A stretch of DNA of 64,000 bases, taken from positions 3,534,001 to 3,598,000 of the forward strand of contig NZ_CP097218.1 in assembly GCF_023373525.1 (NCBI RefSeq), written 5' to 3'. Below are positions 1-7,561 of the stretch, piece after piece (positions within the stretch are counted from its first letter, which is position 1; every line of letters begins with the position of its first letter). Source of the stretch: Brachybacterium kimchii. GTDB lineage: Bacteria > Actinomycetota > Actinomycetes > Actinomycetales > Dermabacteraceae. A program made the position numbers and the translations under genes. The notes below the pieces were generated by a model, which saw only the letters and a program-made list of their open reading frames with translations, did not search any database and was not told the origin of the DNA.

Positions 1-53
1 AGCTCTCCCGCGACAGGCATTCCGCCGCGCGCATCGCAGACAAGGAACTCGTC

Positions 54-623
54 ATGGCACAGAACGCCCTCCCCACCTCCGCAGTCCCCGCATCGGTCGC
101 CGCAGCGCTGCGCGGCCTCTACCTGGTCCGCTTCGTCTTCGCGCTGGTCTGGGCGCTCGTGCTGTTCGCAGTCGGGACAGGTCCCGTGCTCGTCCCACTG
201 CTCGTGATCTATCCGCTGTTCGACGCGGCCGCGGTCCTCTGGCAGCTGCGTCGCACGGAGCCCGGTGGGGGCGGGCGCCCAGCAGAGCGCGTGAACATCG
301 GGGTCAGCGTGGTCGTGGCCGTCGCGGTCGGCATCGCGGCCGGGATCTCGCCCGCGAGCGCTCTGGTCGTCTGGGGGCTCTGGGCGATCGGTGCCGGGGT
401 GCCCCAGCTCCTCGCGGCAGTCCGTCGCAGGCGACTCGGTGGGCAGGTGCCGCAGATGCTCAGCGGTGGCATCTCCGTCCTCGCCGGTGCGTCCTTCCTT
501 CTGCAGGGCCTCCACGGCTCGTCCGCGCTCACCTCCGTGGGCGGTTACGCCGTCCTCGGAGGCATCTTCTTCCTGGTCTCCGCCCTGAGGCTGCGCCCCG
601 CCGGGCGAAACCGAGCGGCCTGA
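54..623 (+). CDS. DUF308-like integral membrane protein
   Basis: A 189-residue protein of mostly hydrophobic segments. About six membrane helices are visible, arranged as pairs (residues ~22-60, ~80-120, ~135-180). The spacing, the Gly/Ala-rich helices and the Arg-rich loop (RRRRLGG) near residue 125 resemble the HdeD/DUF308 family. The start ATG is preceded by AAGGAA about 8 nt upstream. No catalytic motif is visible and the function is unknown. The gene stands alone, and the following nucleotidyltransferase has its own promoter-like -10. Confidence 0.7.
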   Translation: MAQNALPTSAVPASVAAALRGLYLVRFVFALVWALVLFAVGTGPVLVPLLVIYPLFDAAAVLWQLRRTEPGGGGRPAERVNIGVSVVVAVAVGIAAGISPASALVVWGLWAIGAGVPQLLAAVRRRRLGGQVPQMLSGGISVLAGASFLLQGLHGSSALTSVGGYAVLGGIFFLVSALRLRPAGRNRAA

Positions 624-683
624 CCGGAGACGGATCGCGCGCGCCGGCGTGCGTTCTTCCCGGCCCTCCCGCGTGAAGCCTTC

Positions 684-689
684 TACACT
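684..689 (+). promoter_or_regulatory. -10 box of a likely leaderless promoter
   Basis: TACACT lies 7 nt before the GTG at 697. A transcript starting about 7 nt downstream of the box would begin at the start codon itself, the typical actinobacterial leaderless arrangement. This also supports 697 rather than the upstream in-frame codon at 649. Confidence 0.5.
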
Positions 690-696
690 CGTCCCC

Positions 697-1533
697 GTGA
701 GCGCGACGACGACGAGCCCTGCCGCCCCGGTGACCCGTGCCGTGATCCTCGCCCGCGGGCTCGGCACCCGCATGCGGAGGGCCGACGACGGCGCGCAGGT
801 CGACGAGAAGCAGGCCGCGGTCGCCGCGAGCGGGGTGAAGGCCCTCATCGACGTCGGCCGCCCCTTCCTCGACTTCGTGATCAGCGCCCTCGCGGACGTC
901 GGCGTCACCGACGTGTGCCTGGTCATCGGCCCCGAGCACGATGTGCTGCGCGAGTACGCGGAGCGCACGAGCGGGGGCCGCGTCACCGTCACCACCGCCG
1001 TCCAGGCCGAGCCTCGCGGCACCGCCGACGCGGTCGCCGCCGCCCGCGACTTCGCCGGCGACCAGCGCGTGATCGTCCTGAACTCCGACAACCACTATCC
1101 GGCCGACGCCCTGCGCGCCCTCGCCGCCGCTCCCGGCAGCGCCCTCGTCGGCTTCGACCGCGAGGCCCTCGTCGCGCAGTCGAACATCCCCGCCGAGCGC
1201 ATCCGCGCCTTCGCCCTCGTGGACGTCGACGCCGACGGCCGCCTGCGGGACATCGTCGAGAAGCCCGACGAGCAGACCCTTGCCGCTTTCGGCGACGACG
1301 CCCCCGTCTCCATGAACGCCTGGCTGTTCACCCCCGGCATCTTCGAGGCCTGCGCACGCATCGACCCCTCCCCGCGCGGCGAGTACGAGGTGATCGACGC
1401 CGTGCGCCGTCAGGTCGCGGGCGGCGAGGTCTTCACCGTGGTGCCCGCCGCCGTGGGCGTGCTCGACATGTCCTCGCGCGGTGACATCGCCTCGGTCCAG
1501 GAGGCGCTCGCGGGCATCGAGGTGCGCCTGTGA
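697..1533 (+). CDS. NDP-sugar nucleotidyltransferase
   Basis: About 278 residues. The N-terminus carries the nucleotide-binding signature of sugar-1-phosphate nucleotidyltransferases: AVILARGLGTRMRR, then an inserted acidic stretch, then GVKALIDVGRPFLDF, whose Lys matches the PK of the usual motif. VLNSDNHYP around residue 130 is the metal/product-binding Asp region, and IVEKPDE around 190 is the family EKP motif. The expected reaction is NTP plus sugar-1-phosphate to NDP-sugar plus pyrophosphate. Its stop overlaps the GTG of a GHMP sugar kinase by 4 bp (GTGA), so the pair probably forms a kinase-then-activation salvage route. The specific sugar is not identifiable from sequence. Confidence 0.8.
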   Translation: MSATTTSPAAPVTRAVILARGLGTRMRRADDGAQVDEKQAAVAASGVKALIDVGRPFLDFVISALADVGVTDVCLVIGPEHDVLREYAERTSGGRVTVTTAVQAEPRGTADAVAAARDFAGDQRVIVLNSDNHYPADALRALAAAPGSALVGFDREALVAQSNIPAERIRAFALVDVDADGRLRDIVEKPDEQTLAAFGDDAPVSMNAWLFTPGIFEACARIDPSPRGEYEVIDAVRRQVAGGEVFTVVPAAVGVLDMSSRGDIASVQEALAGIEVRL

Positions 1534-2768
1534 CCGCGTCCTCCTCACTGCCCGACGAGGTCGCCTGGTTCGTGCCCGGCCGGGTCGAGATGCTCGGCAA
1601 GCACACCGACTACGCCGGCGGGCGCTCCCTGCTGGCCGCCGTCGACCGCGGCCACACCGTCACCGCACGCGCCCGCGAGGACCGCATGCTGCTGGTCACG
1701 AGCTCCATCGCCCGGGAGACCCTCGAGATCGACCTCGACGCCGAGCCCTCCGGACGGCTCGGTGCGGGCCACTGGTCCGGGTACGTGCGCACCGTCGTCG
1801 ACCGGCTGCGCGCGAACTTCCCCGGCCGCTCCCGGGGCGCCGAGATCAGCATCGAATCGGACCTGCCGCTCGCGGCCGGGATGTCGAGCTCCTCGGCGCT
1901 CGTCGTCGGCCTCGCCCTCGCCTACGGCGAGCTCTGCCGGATGGGCGACGAGCCCGCCTACCGGGAGGTCGTCACCGATCGCGAGCGCCTCGCCGAATAC
2001 CTCGGCTGCGTCGAGAACGGCCAGAGCTACGGCCCGCTCGCCGGCCACCGCGGCGTGGGCACGTTCGGCGGCAGCGAGGACCACGTCGCGATGCTGTGCG
2101 GCCGCGAGGGACAGATGGTCCAGTACTCCTTCTGTCCCGTCGGCTTCGAGCGCGCCGTGCCCTTCCCGGAGGACCGCGCCCTGGTCATCGCCGTGTCCGG
2201 GGTGCAGGCGGAGAAGACCGGATCCGCCCTCGAGCACTACAACCGCGTCTCCCTCTCCGCGCGGGATATCGTGGGCATCTGGAACGAGCGCACGGGCCGC
2301 CACGACGCCACGCTCGGAGACGTCGTGGCCGCCGACCCCGGCGCCGCTGACGAGCTGCGCGCCCTGATCGACCCCGGCACCTACCTCTCCGCCCGCCTCT
2401 CCCAGTTCCTCGAGGAGTCCGAGCGGATCATCCCGGCGGCGACCGACGCGCTCGCCGCCGGCGACCTCGCGACCTTCGGGAGCCTGGTCGACGAGTCGCA
2501 GCAGCTCGCCGAGGAGGGCCTGGGCAACCAGACCCCCGAGACCGTCGCCCTGCAGCGCCTGGCCCGCGAGATGGGGGCCGACGCCGCCAGCGCCTTCGGC
2601 GCGGGCTTCGGCGGCAGCGTCTGGGCGATGGTCCCCGCCGAGCGCGCGGACCGCTTCGCCGTCGACTGGGTGGACCGCTACGCGGACACCTTCCCCGTCG
2701 CCGGGCGCGCCGCGACCTGGCTCGTCACCCGTCCGGGACCGCCCGCCCACCGGGTGCGGAGCAGCTGA
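1530..2768 (+). CDS. GHMP-family sugar kinase, galactokinase-like
   Basis: 412 residues with the three GHMP kinase motifs: PGRVEMLGKHTDYAGG near residue 17, the phosphate-binding loop LPLAAGMSSSSALVVG near 112, and FGAGFGGSVWA near 355. Overall it follows galactokinase. However, the first motif has VEMLGKH where galactokinases have VNLIGEH, and the region holding the catalytic Asp reads GGSEDH rather than the usual GxMDQ. The substrate is therefore likely a different aldose. The GTG start overlaps the upstream nucleotidyltransferase stop (GTGA), implying coupled translation and a shared pathway. An automated 'galactokinase' label would be only approximate. Confidence 0.8.
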   Translation: MTASSSLPDEVAWFVPGRVEMLGKHTDYAGGRSLLAAVDRGHTVTARAREDRMLLVTSSIARETLEIDLDAEPSGRLGAGHWSGYVRTVVDRLRANFPGRSRGAEISIESDLPLAAGMSSSSALVVGLALAYGELCRMGDEPAYREVVTDRERLAEYLGCVENGQSYGPLAGHRGVGTFGGSEDHVAMLCGREGQMVQYSFCPVGFERAVPFPEDRALVIAVSGVQAEKTGSALEHYNRVSLSARDIVGIWNERTGRHDATLGDVVAADPGAADELRALIDPGTYLSARLSQFLEESERIIPAATDALAAGDLATFGSLVDESQQLAEEGLGNQTPETVALQRLAREMGADAASAFGAGFGGSVWAMVPAERADRFAVDWVDRYADTFPVAGRAATWLVTRPGPPAHRVRSS

Positions 2769-2799
2769 GCACCCATCCGACCCCGCCCCAGGAGGCACC

Positions 2800-4059
2800 A
2801 TGCATTCCCCCGTCGGCGAGTACCTCCAGCAGATCCTGTCCGAGTGCGCGGCCGACGACGGCGCCGTCGCCGACTACATCCCCGAGCTCGCCGCGGCCGA
2901 CCCCGACCACCTCGCCGTGGCCCTGTGCACCCCCGACGGCACCCTCTACAGCGCGGGGGACGCCGAGCGCCGCTTCACCATCCAGTCGATCTCCAAGCCC
3001 TTTGCCTACGCGCTCGCGCTGCGCGACCACGGCATCGACGCGGTGCTCGAGAAGGTCGGGGTCGAGCCGTCGGGCGACGCCTTCAACGAGATCAGCCTCG
3101 AGGAGCGGACCGGCCGCCCCGAGAACCCGATGATCAACATCGGCGCCATCACCACCCACACCCTCGTCGGCCCCGCGGACCTCGACGAGGACGCCCGCAC
3201 CGCCCGCGTCATCGAGGGCCTGGGCGCCTTCGCGGGCCGCGAGCTCGCGGTCGACGAGGACGTCTTCGCCTCCGAGATGTCCGAGGTCTGGCGGAACCTG
3301 GCGCTCGCCTCCCTGGTGCGCGCCAACGGCATCATCTCCGGCTCCCCCGAGGAGGCGGTGCGCGGGTACACGCGCCAGTGCGCGGCCCTCGTCGACGTGC
3401 GCGACCTGGCGGTGATGGGCATGACCCTCGCCCGCGGCGGCACGAACCCGCTCACCGGCGAGCAGGTCGTCCCCGAGGAGGTCGCCCGCCAGGTGCTCTC
3501 GGTGATGACGAGCTGCGGCATGTACGACGCGGCGGGGGACTGGCTCTCCGCCGTCGGCATCCCCGCGAAGTCGGGCGTCGCCGGCGGCATCCTCGGCGCG
3601 CTGCCGGGGCAGGTGGGCGCGGGCACCTTCTCCCCGCGCCTGGACCGCTTCGGCAACTCGGTGCGCGGGGTGAGGGTCTTCGAGCGCCTGAGCCGCGACA
3701 TGAACCTGCACCTGATGCGGATCCCCGAGCCGTCCCTCGAGGTCATCGGGCGCCGGGAGAGGACCCTGCGCGGCCGCCGGCTGGTCGTGCTGCAGGGAGC
3801 GATGGACTTCGCCTCGGCGGAGATGGCCCTGCGGCACTTCGAGCGCATCGACCCGAGCGAGGGCGACGTCGTGGTGGACATCGGCATGGTCTCCACCCTC
3901 AACGACGTGGGGCGCCGCATGCTCCACGAGGGCCTCGCGCGCCTCGCGGCCGACGGGCACCGCGTGATCGTCGTCGACCCCCACGGCCGCCTCGGGGATC
4001 TCGGCGGCGGGCGCGTCCCCTACATCGCGCGCGTGGTGCCCGACCGCGAGGGGATGTAG
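2800..4059 (+). CDS. glsA: glutaminase with C-terminal STAS domain
   Basis: 419 residues. Residues ~1-300 are the glutaminase A fold, related to serine beta-lactamases. The SxxK nucleophile motif is FTIQSISKPF near residue 65, MINIGAIT is near 112, and the family segment KSGVAGGILGALPG is near 250. These enzymes hydrolyse L-glutamine to glutamate and ammonia. Residues ~320-419 form a STAS domain (VVDIGMVSTLNDVGRRML), as in other actinobacterial glutaminases, possibly regulatory. AGGAGG lies 7 nt before the ATG. There is no signal peptide, so it is cytoplasmic. Confidence 0.93.
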   Translation: MHSPVGEYLQQILSECAADDGAVADYIPELAAADPDHLAVALCTPDGTLYSAGDAERRFTIQSISKPFAYALALRDHGIDAVLEKVGVEPSGDAFNEISLEERTGRPENPMINIGAITTHTLVGPADLDEDARTARVIEGLGAFAGRELAVDEDVFASEMSEVWRNLALASLVRANGIISGSPEEAVRGYTRQCAALVDVRDLAVMGMTLARGGTNPLTGEQVVPEEVARQVLSVMTSCGMYDAAGDWLSAVGIPAKSGVAGGILGALPGQVGAGTFSPRLDRFGNSVRGVRVFERLSRDMNLHLMRIPEPSLEVIGRRERTLRGRRLVVLQGAMDFASAEMALRHFERIDPSEGDVVVDIGMVSTLNDVGRRMLHEGLARLAADGHRVIVVDPHGRLGDLGGGRVPYIARVVPDREGM

Positions 4060-4095
4060 GGCCGTCCCGACCGGCTCCTGTGCCACGATGAGCTC

Positions 4096-4893
4096 ATGCC
4101 CGCTTTCGACTGGCCGCACGACGCGGCGCCCCTGCCCATCGAGCCCCTGCGCGGGCCGATCGACCGCCTGACCGCGCTCGCCGCCCGCCACGAGGGCGTG
4201 CTCGAGCTCATCGCCCCGCTCGAGGCCGAGGACGAGCAGAGCGACGGCGCCCCGGGCACCGCGGGGCTCGCGGGCGGCGTCGCCGGCGACCCCCGCGCCT
4301 ACCTGCCGCCCGTGCTCTCGAGGATCGCCGACGAGTTCGGCGGGATCCGGGTGGTCGGCGGAGACGCGGCGCTCATGATCGTCGTCGACGAGCGCAGCGA
4401 CCTGGGCCCCTTCACGATCCTCACCGACCCGGTCTCCTTCACGCCGCTGTACGAGGGCGACGACGTCGCGGTGGTCCTCGCGATCGATGAGAACGGCGCC
4501 GCCGGCCCGGTCTTCGCGATCGGCGAGGACCTCGCCCTGACCCTCGTCGCCCCCGACCTCGTCGACTACGTGCAGCGGTTCACGGAGGCGCTGGATCTCG
4601 CGGCGACCACGACGGCCGACGAGACGGTGGACGCCGAGCTGGTCGCCGACCGCATGGAGGAGTCCTTCTTCGCGCCCCTGTTCGCCGAGGACCCCGAGCG
4701 CGCCGTCGCCCTGGCCGCCGACGCCCCCTCGGGCATCGAGGCGCCCGCGGAGGCCCTCGCCGTCGCCGACCTGCGCGGCGCCGCGCCCGGCGCGCGCGTC
4801 GAGGTCATGGACGCCGACCTCCCGGGCGACCCGCTCGAGATCGGCATCGCCTGGCGCGCGGACGGCCTCGTGGTGGTCGTGACGGGGGAGTGA
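4096..4893 (+). CDS. hypothetical acidic cytoplasmic protein
   Basis: 265 residues, acidic, with no signal peptide or membrane helix. An acidic linker near residues 50-60 separates a short N-terminal part from a domain at ~70-190 (EFGGIRVVGGDAALMIV, then ILTDPVSFTPLYEGDD). The latter faintly recalls SMI1/KNR4 (SUKH) folds, but I cannot establish that. The C-terminal ~80 residues are Ala/Asp-rich. A CACGAT sequence 6 nt before the ATG could be a -10 for a leaderless transcript. The function is unknown and the neighbours give no clue. Confidence 0.6.
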   Translation: MPAFDWPHDAAPLPIEPLRGPIDRLTALAARHEGVLELIAPLEAEDEQSDGAPGTAGLAGGVAGDPRAYLPPVLSRIADEFGGIRVVGGDAALMIVVDERSDLGPFTILTDPVSFTPLYEGDDVAVVLAIDENGAAGPVFAIGEDLALTLVAPDLVDYVQRFTEALDLAATTTADETVDAELVADRMEESFFAPLFAEDPERAVALAADAPSGIEAPAEALAVADLRGAAPGARVEVMDADLPGDPLEIGIAWRADGLVVVVTGE

Positions 4894-4925
4894 ACCGGCG
4901 CGCGGCCGCGTGCGCCGCCCGCGCG

Positions 4926-4931
4926 TAGGAT
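4926..4931 (+). promoter_or_regulatory. -10 box upstream of the aminotransferase gene
   Basis: TAGGAT sits 38 bp before the GTG at 4964, and AAGGAG lies just upstream of that GTG. This gene therefore appears to have a conventional short leader rather than a leaderless start. Confidence 0.4.
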
Positions 4932-4963
4932 CGGGGGTTCCCCGTCCGATCCAAGGAGCCGTC

Positions 4964-5848
4964 GTGTCCTCTCGTCCTGCCGTCCTGGTGATGATCCCCG
5001 GAGTCGCCGCCGATCCCGAGCTCAAGGCTCGCCCGGCCTTCCGCCTGGTCGACGAGGGCGCGCCGCAGCTGCGCGTCACCGATCTCGCCGCCACCAGGGG
5101 CGATGGCGTCTTCGAGACCGTGGGCGTGTTCGACTCGCGCCCCGCGAACCTCACGCCGCACCTCGAGCGCCTGCAGCGCAGCGCCCGCATGCTCGACCTG
5201 CCCGCGCTCGATCTGGATGTGCTCGCCCAGGCCGTCGACGCCGCGGTCACCGCGCACCTGCCGGTCCCCGAGCTGCTCGTGAAGATCGTCGTCTCCCGCG
5301 GCGTCGAGGGGCAGTCGCGCCCCACCGCCTGGGTCTTCGCCGACGCCGCCCCGAGCTACGCCGCCGCCCGGGCGGGACTGCGCGTCGCGGCCCTGGACCG
5401 CGGCATCCCCACCACCGCGCCGCAGACCAGCCCGTGGCTGCTCGCGGGCGCCAAGAGCCTCTCCTACGCGATCAACATGGCCGGTCTGCGCGAGGCCGCG
5501 CGGCGCGGGGCCGACGAGGTCCTGTTCGTCTCCTCCGACGGGTACGCGCTCGAGGGGCCGACGTCGACCCTGCTGGTCAAGAGCGGGAACCGCTTCCTCA
5601 CCACGCCCGTGGACGCGGGCGTGCTGCCCGGTACGAGCCTCGGCTCGGTGTTCGAGCTCGTGCGCGGCGAGGGCGCCGAGGCGGCGGAGGAGCTGATGAC
5701 GCTCGCGCAGGTGGCCGAGGCGGACGGCGCCTGGCTGCTCTCCTCGGTGCGGCTGGCCTGCCCGATCACGCATCTCGACGACGTGGAGCTGCCCGTGGAC
5801 CGTGCGCTCACCGACCGCCTCAGCGCGGCGATCGCCGGACGGAAGTAG
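4964..5848 (+). CDS. pabC: class IV aminotransferase, aminodeoxychorismate lyase-like
   Basis: About 294 residues of fold-type IV PLP enzyme. TDLAATRGDGVFET near residue 38 is the family N-terminal motif. The PLP lysine lies in LLAGAKSLSYAINM near 160, and ALEGPTSTLLV near 195 is the cofactor phosphate/substrate region. Aminodeoxychorismate lyase (folate synthesis, releasing p-aminobenzoate and pyruvate) is the most common role of this subgroup in actinobacteria, but branched-chain or D-amino-acid transaminases share the motifs. The GTG at 4964 was chosen because AAGGAG lies 6 nt upstream. No folate gene adjoins it, so the assignment rests on sequence alone. Confidence 0.75.
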   Translation: MSSRPAVLVMIPGVAADPELKARPAFRLVDEGAPQLRVTDLAATRGDGVFETVGVFDSRPANLTPHLERLQRSARMLDLPALDLDVLAQAVDAAVTAHLPVPELLVKIVVSRGVEGQSRPTAWVFADAAPSYAAARAGLRVAALDRGIPTTAPQTSPWLLAGAKSLSYAINMAGLREAARRGADEVLFVSSDGYALEGPTSTLLVKSGNRFLTTPVDAGVLPGTSLGSVFELVRGEGAEAAEELMTLAQVAEADGAWLLSSVRLACPITHLDDVELPVDRALTDRLSAAIAGRK

Positions 5849-5871
5849 GCAGGGGACTCCGGCAGGGAGTC

Positions 5872-6753
5872 TCAGGCAGCGCGGCGGACGAGCGCGGGCG
5901 GCGCCCACGGCGTCGTCCGCTTCGAGCGACGGCGCCCGGTGCCGCGCAGTCCCGCGCGCACCGCCTCGTCCCGGCCCGAGTAGGGCAGGTCGATCCACGC
6001 GTGCGCCGCGGCGACGGCAGGGCGCACGTGCTCGCGCAGGAGCGCGGCGACGCCGCCGACGTGCGCGGTCGGCACCACGAGCACGTCGACCATCGGGCGG
6101 GTCCAGTGGGTGTCCGCGCCGTGGTCGTCGAAGACCATGACGGTCTGCTCATCGCTCGAGCAGACGCGCGCGAGGGTGCGCACGAAGTCGCGGTCGCGCA
6201 CGTCGGACCAGATGTGCGGGCGGCCGTCGAGGCGGACGGTGGCGGTGGTGAGCAGCTGCGAGCGCACCCGCAGGTCGGTCACCTCGATCTCGGGCAGGCG
6301 GGCCCCGGTGTCCGAGCACAGGCGCTGGGCGACCTTGTGGATGCTGCGCTCGAGCTGCTCGGCGCTCGGCGTGGACTCCCCGAAGAGGTCCGCGCGGGGC
6401 GGCAGCACGCGGTGACGGCCGCCGATCACGTAGCGCCCGTCGATCCGCTCGTGCAGCAGCCACCAGAAGGCGCAGCGCTGCAGGCCGGGGACAGGGGGAG
6501 TGGTCTCGGGCTGCTCGTCCGCATCGGGCACGAGCTCGAGGTCGCGGCGCGAGGCGGCCTGGACGGCGCGGGCGACGGCCGCGGGCGTGACGTGCTCTCG
6601 CAGCGAGAGGCCGAGCGCGGCGAGCATGTCGACCTGCTGGTCAATGCTCGGAGCCGGCGCTCCGGCGCGCAGGACGTCGTCGACGGGCGCTGCGTGCGCA
6701 TCGTGCGCCCCGTCCCCGTGGAGCAGGGTGCGCATCCGATCCGTGATGCTCAT
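5872..6753 (-). CDS. hypothetical protein, possible oxidoreductase-associated or regulatory
   Basis: 293 residues with no signal peptide. The N-terminal ~90 residues are helical (MSITDRMRTLLH). The centre contains a Trp/His-rich patch (CAFWWLLHERIDGRYV). The C-terminal half alternates beta-like segments (TVMVFDDHG, MVDVLVVPTAHVGG) and ends in a basic Arg-rich tail. I do not recognise the family. The start at 6753 is preferred over the longer frame because GGAGG lies 5 nt upstream of this ATG. It is divergent from the SRPBCC gene across a 131-bp promoter region and convergent with pabC. Confidence 0.6.
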   Translation of the reverse strand: MSITDRMRTLLHGDGAHDAHAAPVDDVLRAGAPAPSIDQQVDMLAALGLSLREHVTPAAVARAVQAASRRDLELVPDADEQPETTPPVPGLQRCAFWWLLHERIDGRYVIGGRHRVLPPRADLFGESTPSAEQLERSIHKVAQRLCSDTGARLPEIEVTDLRVRSQLLTTATVRLDGRPHIWSDVRDRDFVRTLARVCSSDEQTVMVFDDHGADTHWTRPMVDVLVVPTAHVGGVAALLREHVRPAVAAAHAWIDLPYSGRDEAVRAGLRGTGRRRSKRTTPWAPPALVRRAA

Positions 6754-6872
6754 GGCGACCTCCTTCTTCTCGTCGAGCTGCGGCTGCAGGACCACCGTAT
6801 GCAGGGCCCTCCCGTCGGCAGGTGACGAGCAGGCGAACTCTTCGCGTCGAGTGCGCGACGGGGAGCTCGGGG

Positions 6873-6878
6873 CAGAAT
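6873..6878 (+). promoter_or_regulatory. -10 box of a likely leaderless promoter
   Basis: CAGAAT lies 6 nt before the ATG at 6885, with no ribosome-binding site between them. It departs from TAnnnT at one position, so it is weaker than the other examples in this window. Confidence 0.35.
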
Positions 6879-6884
6879 CGGGGC

Positions 6885-7355
6885 ATGACCTACGAGATCG
6901 AGGATTCCCTGATCGTCCCGGGCGCTCCTGAGGACGTGTACGCCCTGCTCAGCGACGTGACCCGCACTGGCGAATGGAGCCAGCAGTGCTACCGCTGCGC
7001 ATGGGACGACGAGACCCGCGGCGTCGGCGCGCGCTTCACCGGGTGGAACCGCACGCCCGAGCGCGAGTGGCACACCACCTCCGAGGTCGTCGCCGACGTC
7101 CCTGGCGAGCGCTTCGCGTGGTCCGTCGGCCCCGGCCGGGCGGAATGGGGGTACCGGATGGAGCGCGCGGAGGGGGCCGGCGAGCCTCGCACGCTGCTCA
7201 CCGAGTACACGCGCACCACGCCCCTGTTCGAGACCACCTTCGCCGAGCGCTACGGCGGGCGCGCCGAGGAGGAGATGGCGACGCGCCGGAAGGCTGCGGA
7301 GGCCGGGATCCCGGCGACGCTCGAGGCGATCCGGAGGGTGCTCGCGGGGGAGTGA
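6885..7355 (+). CDS. SRPBCC-family protein (polyketide cyclase/START fold)
   Basis: 156 residues with the SRPBCC pattern: a beta strand at the start (DSLIVPGAPEDVYALLSDVTRTGEWS), a central antiparallel sheet (VGARFTGWNRTP, GERFAWSVGPG), and a long C-terminal helix ending LEAIRRVLAGE. The fold makes a hydrophobic cavity for small ligands, and actinobacteria carry many uncharacterised paralogs. The start was placed at 6885 because of the -10-like box 6 nt upstream and because the fold begins right after it. Ligand unknown. Confidence 0.8.
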   Translation: MTYEIEDSLIVPGAPEDVYALLSDVTRTGEWSQQCYRCAWDDETRGVGARFTGWNRTPEREWHTTSEVVADVPGERFAWSVGPGRAEWGYRMERAEGAGEPRTLLTEYTRTTPLFETTFAERYGGRAEEEMATRRKAAEAGIPATLEAIRRVLAGE

Positions 7356-7477
7356 GCGGGGGCGGCGCTCTCTGCCGTGCCCCAAGGTGGCGACGCTGGT
7401 CACGGCCCTGGTCCGCCCGGTCTTCGGTGCGCCCGTTCCTCCCCATCACCCCCTTGTCCACATCCTCGCTGCCCCTC

Positions 7478-7506
7478 TTCCGAGTGTCCGTTTCGCCCGA
7501 TACGAT
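7478..7506 (+). promoter_or_regulatory. promoter of the DUF222-HNH gene
   Basis: TTCCGA at 7478-7483 and TACGAT at 7501-7506 are separated by 17 bp, giving a plausible sigma-A promoter. Its transcription start would fall at the SOS box beginning at 7515. Confidence 0.5.
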
Positions 7507-7514
7507 GGCCGGAG

Positions 7515-7534
7515 AATCGAACGAGAGTTCGATT
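7515..7534 (+). promoter_or_regulatory. SOS (LexA) box
   Basis: A perfect inverted repeat: AATCGAAC at 7515-7522, four bases GAGA, then GTTCGATT at 7527-7534. The core TCGAAC-N4-GTTCGA is exactly the Gram-positive/mycobacterial LexA operator. It lies just downstream of the -10 box, where LexA would block initiation of the HNH nuclease gene. Confidence 0.85.
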
Positions 7535-7561
7535 CCTCGACGTGGAGGGAAGGGGGACAGG

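Noticed and set aside
529..1548. A 339-codon minus-strand frame opposite the nucleotidyltransferase, and similar long antisense frames throughout
   Set aside because: Composition is His/Gly/Arg/Ala-rich without domains, the strand opposite carries a recognisable enzyme, and no ribosome site precedes it.
1530..2768. Plain galactokinase (galK) assignment
   Set aside because: Both the sugar-binding signature and the catalytic-Asp segment differ from galactokinases, and no Leloir-pathway gene adjoins it.
7505..7561. ATG at 7505 as start of the DUF222-HNH gene
   Set aside because: It overlaps the -10 box and would place the SOS operator inside the coding region; ATG at 7562 follows a purine-rich ribosome site.
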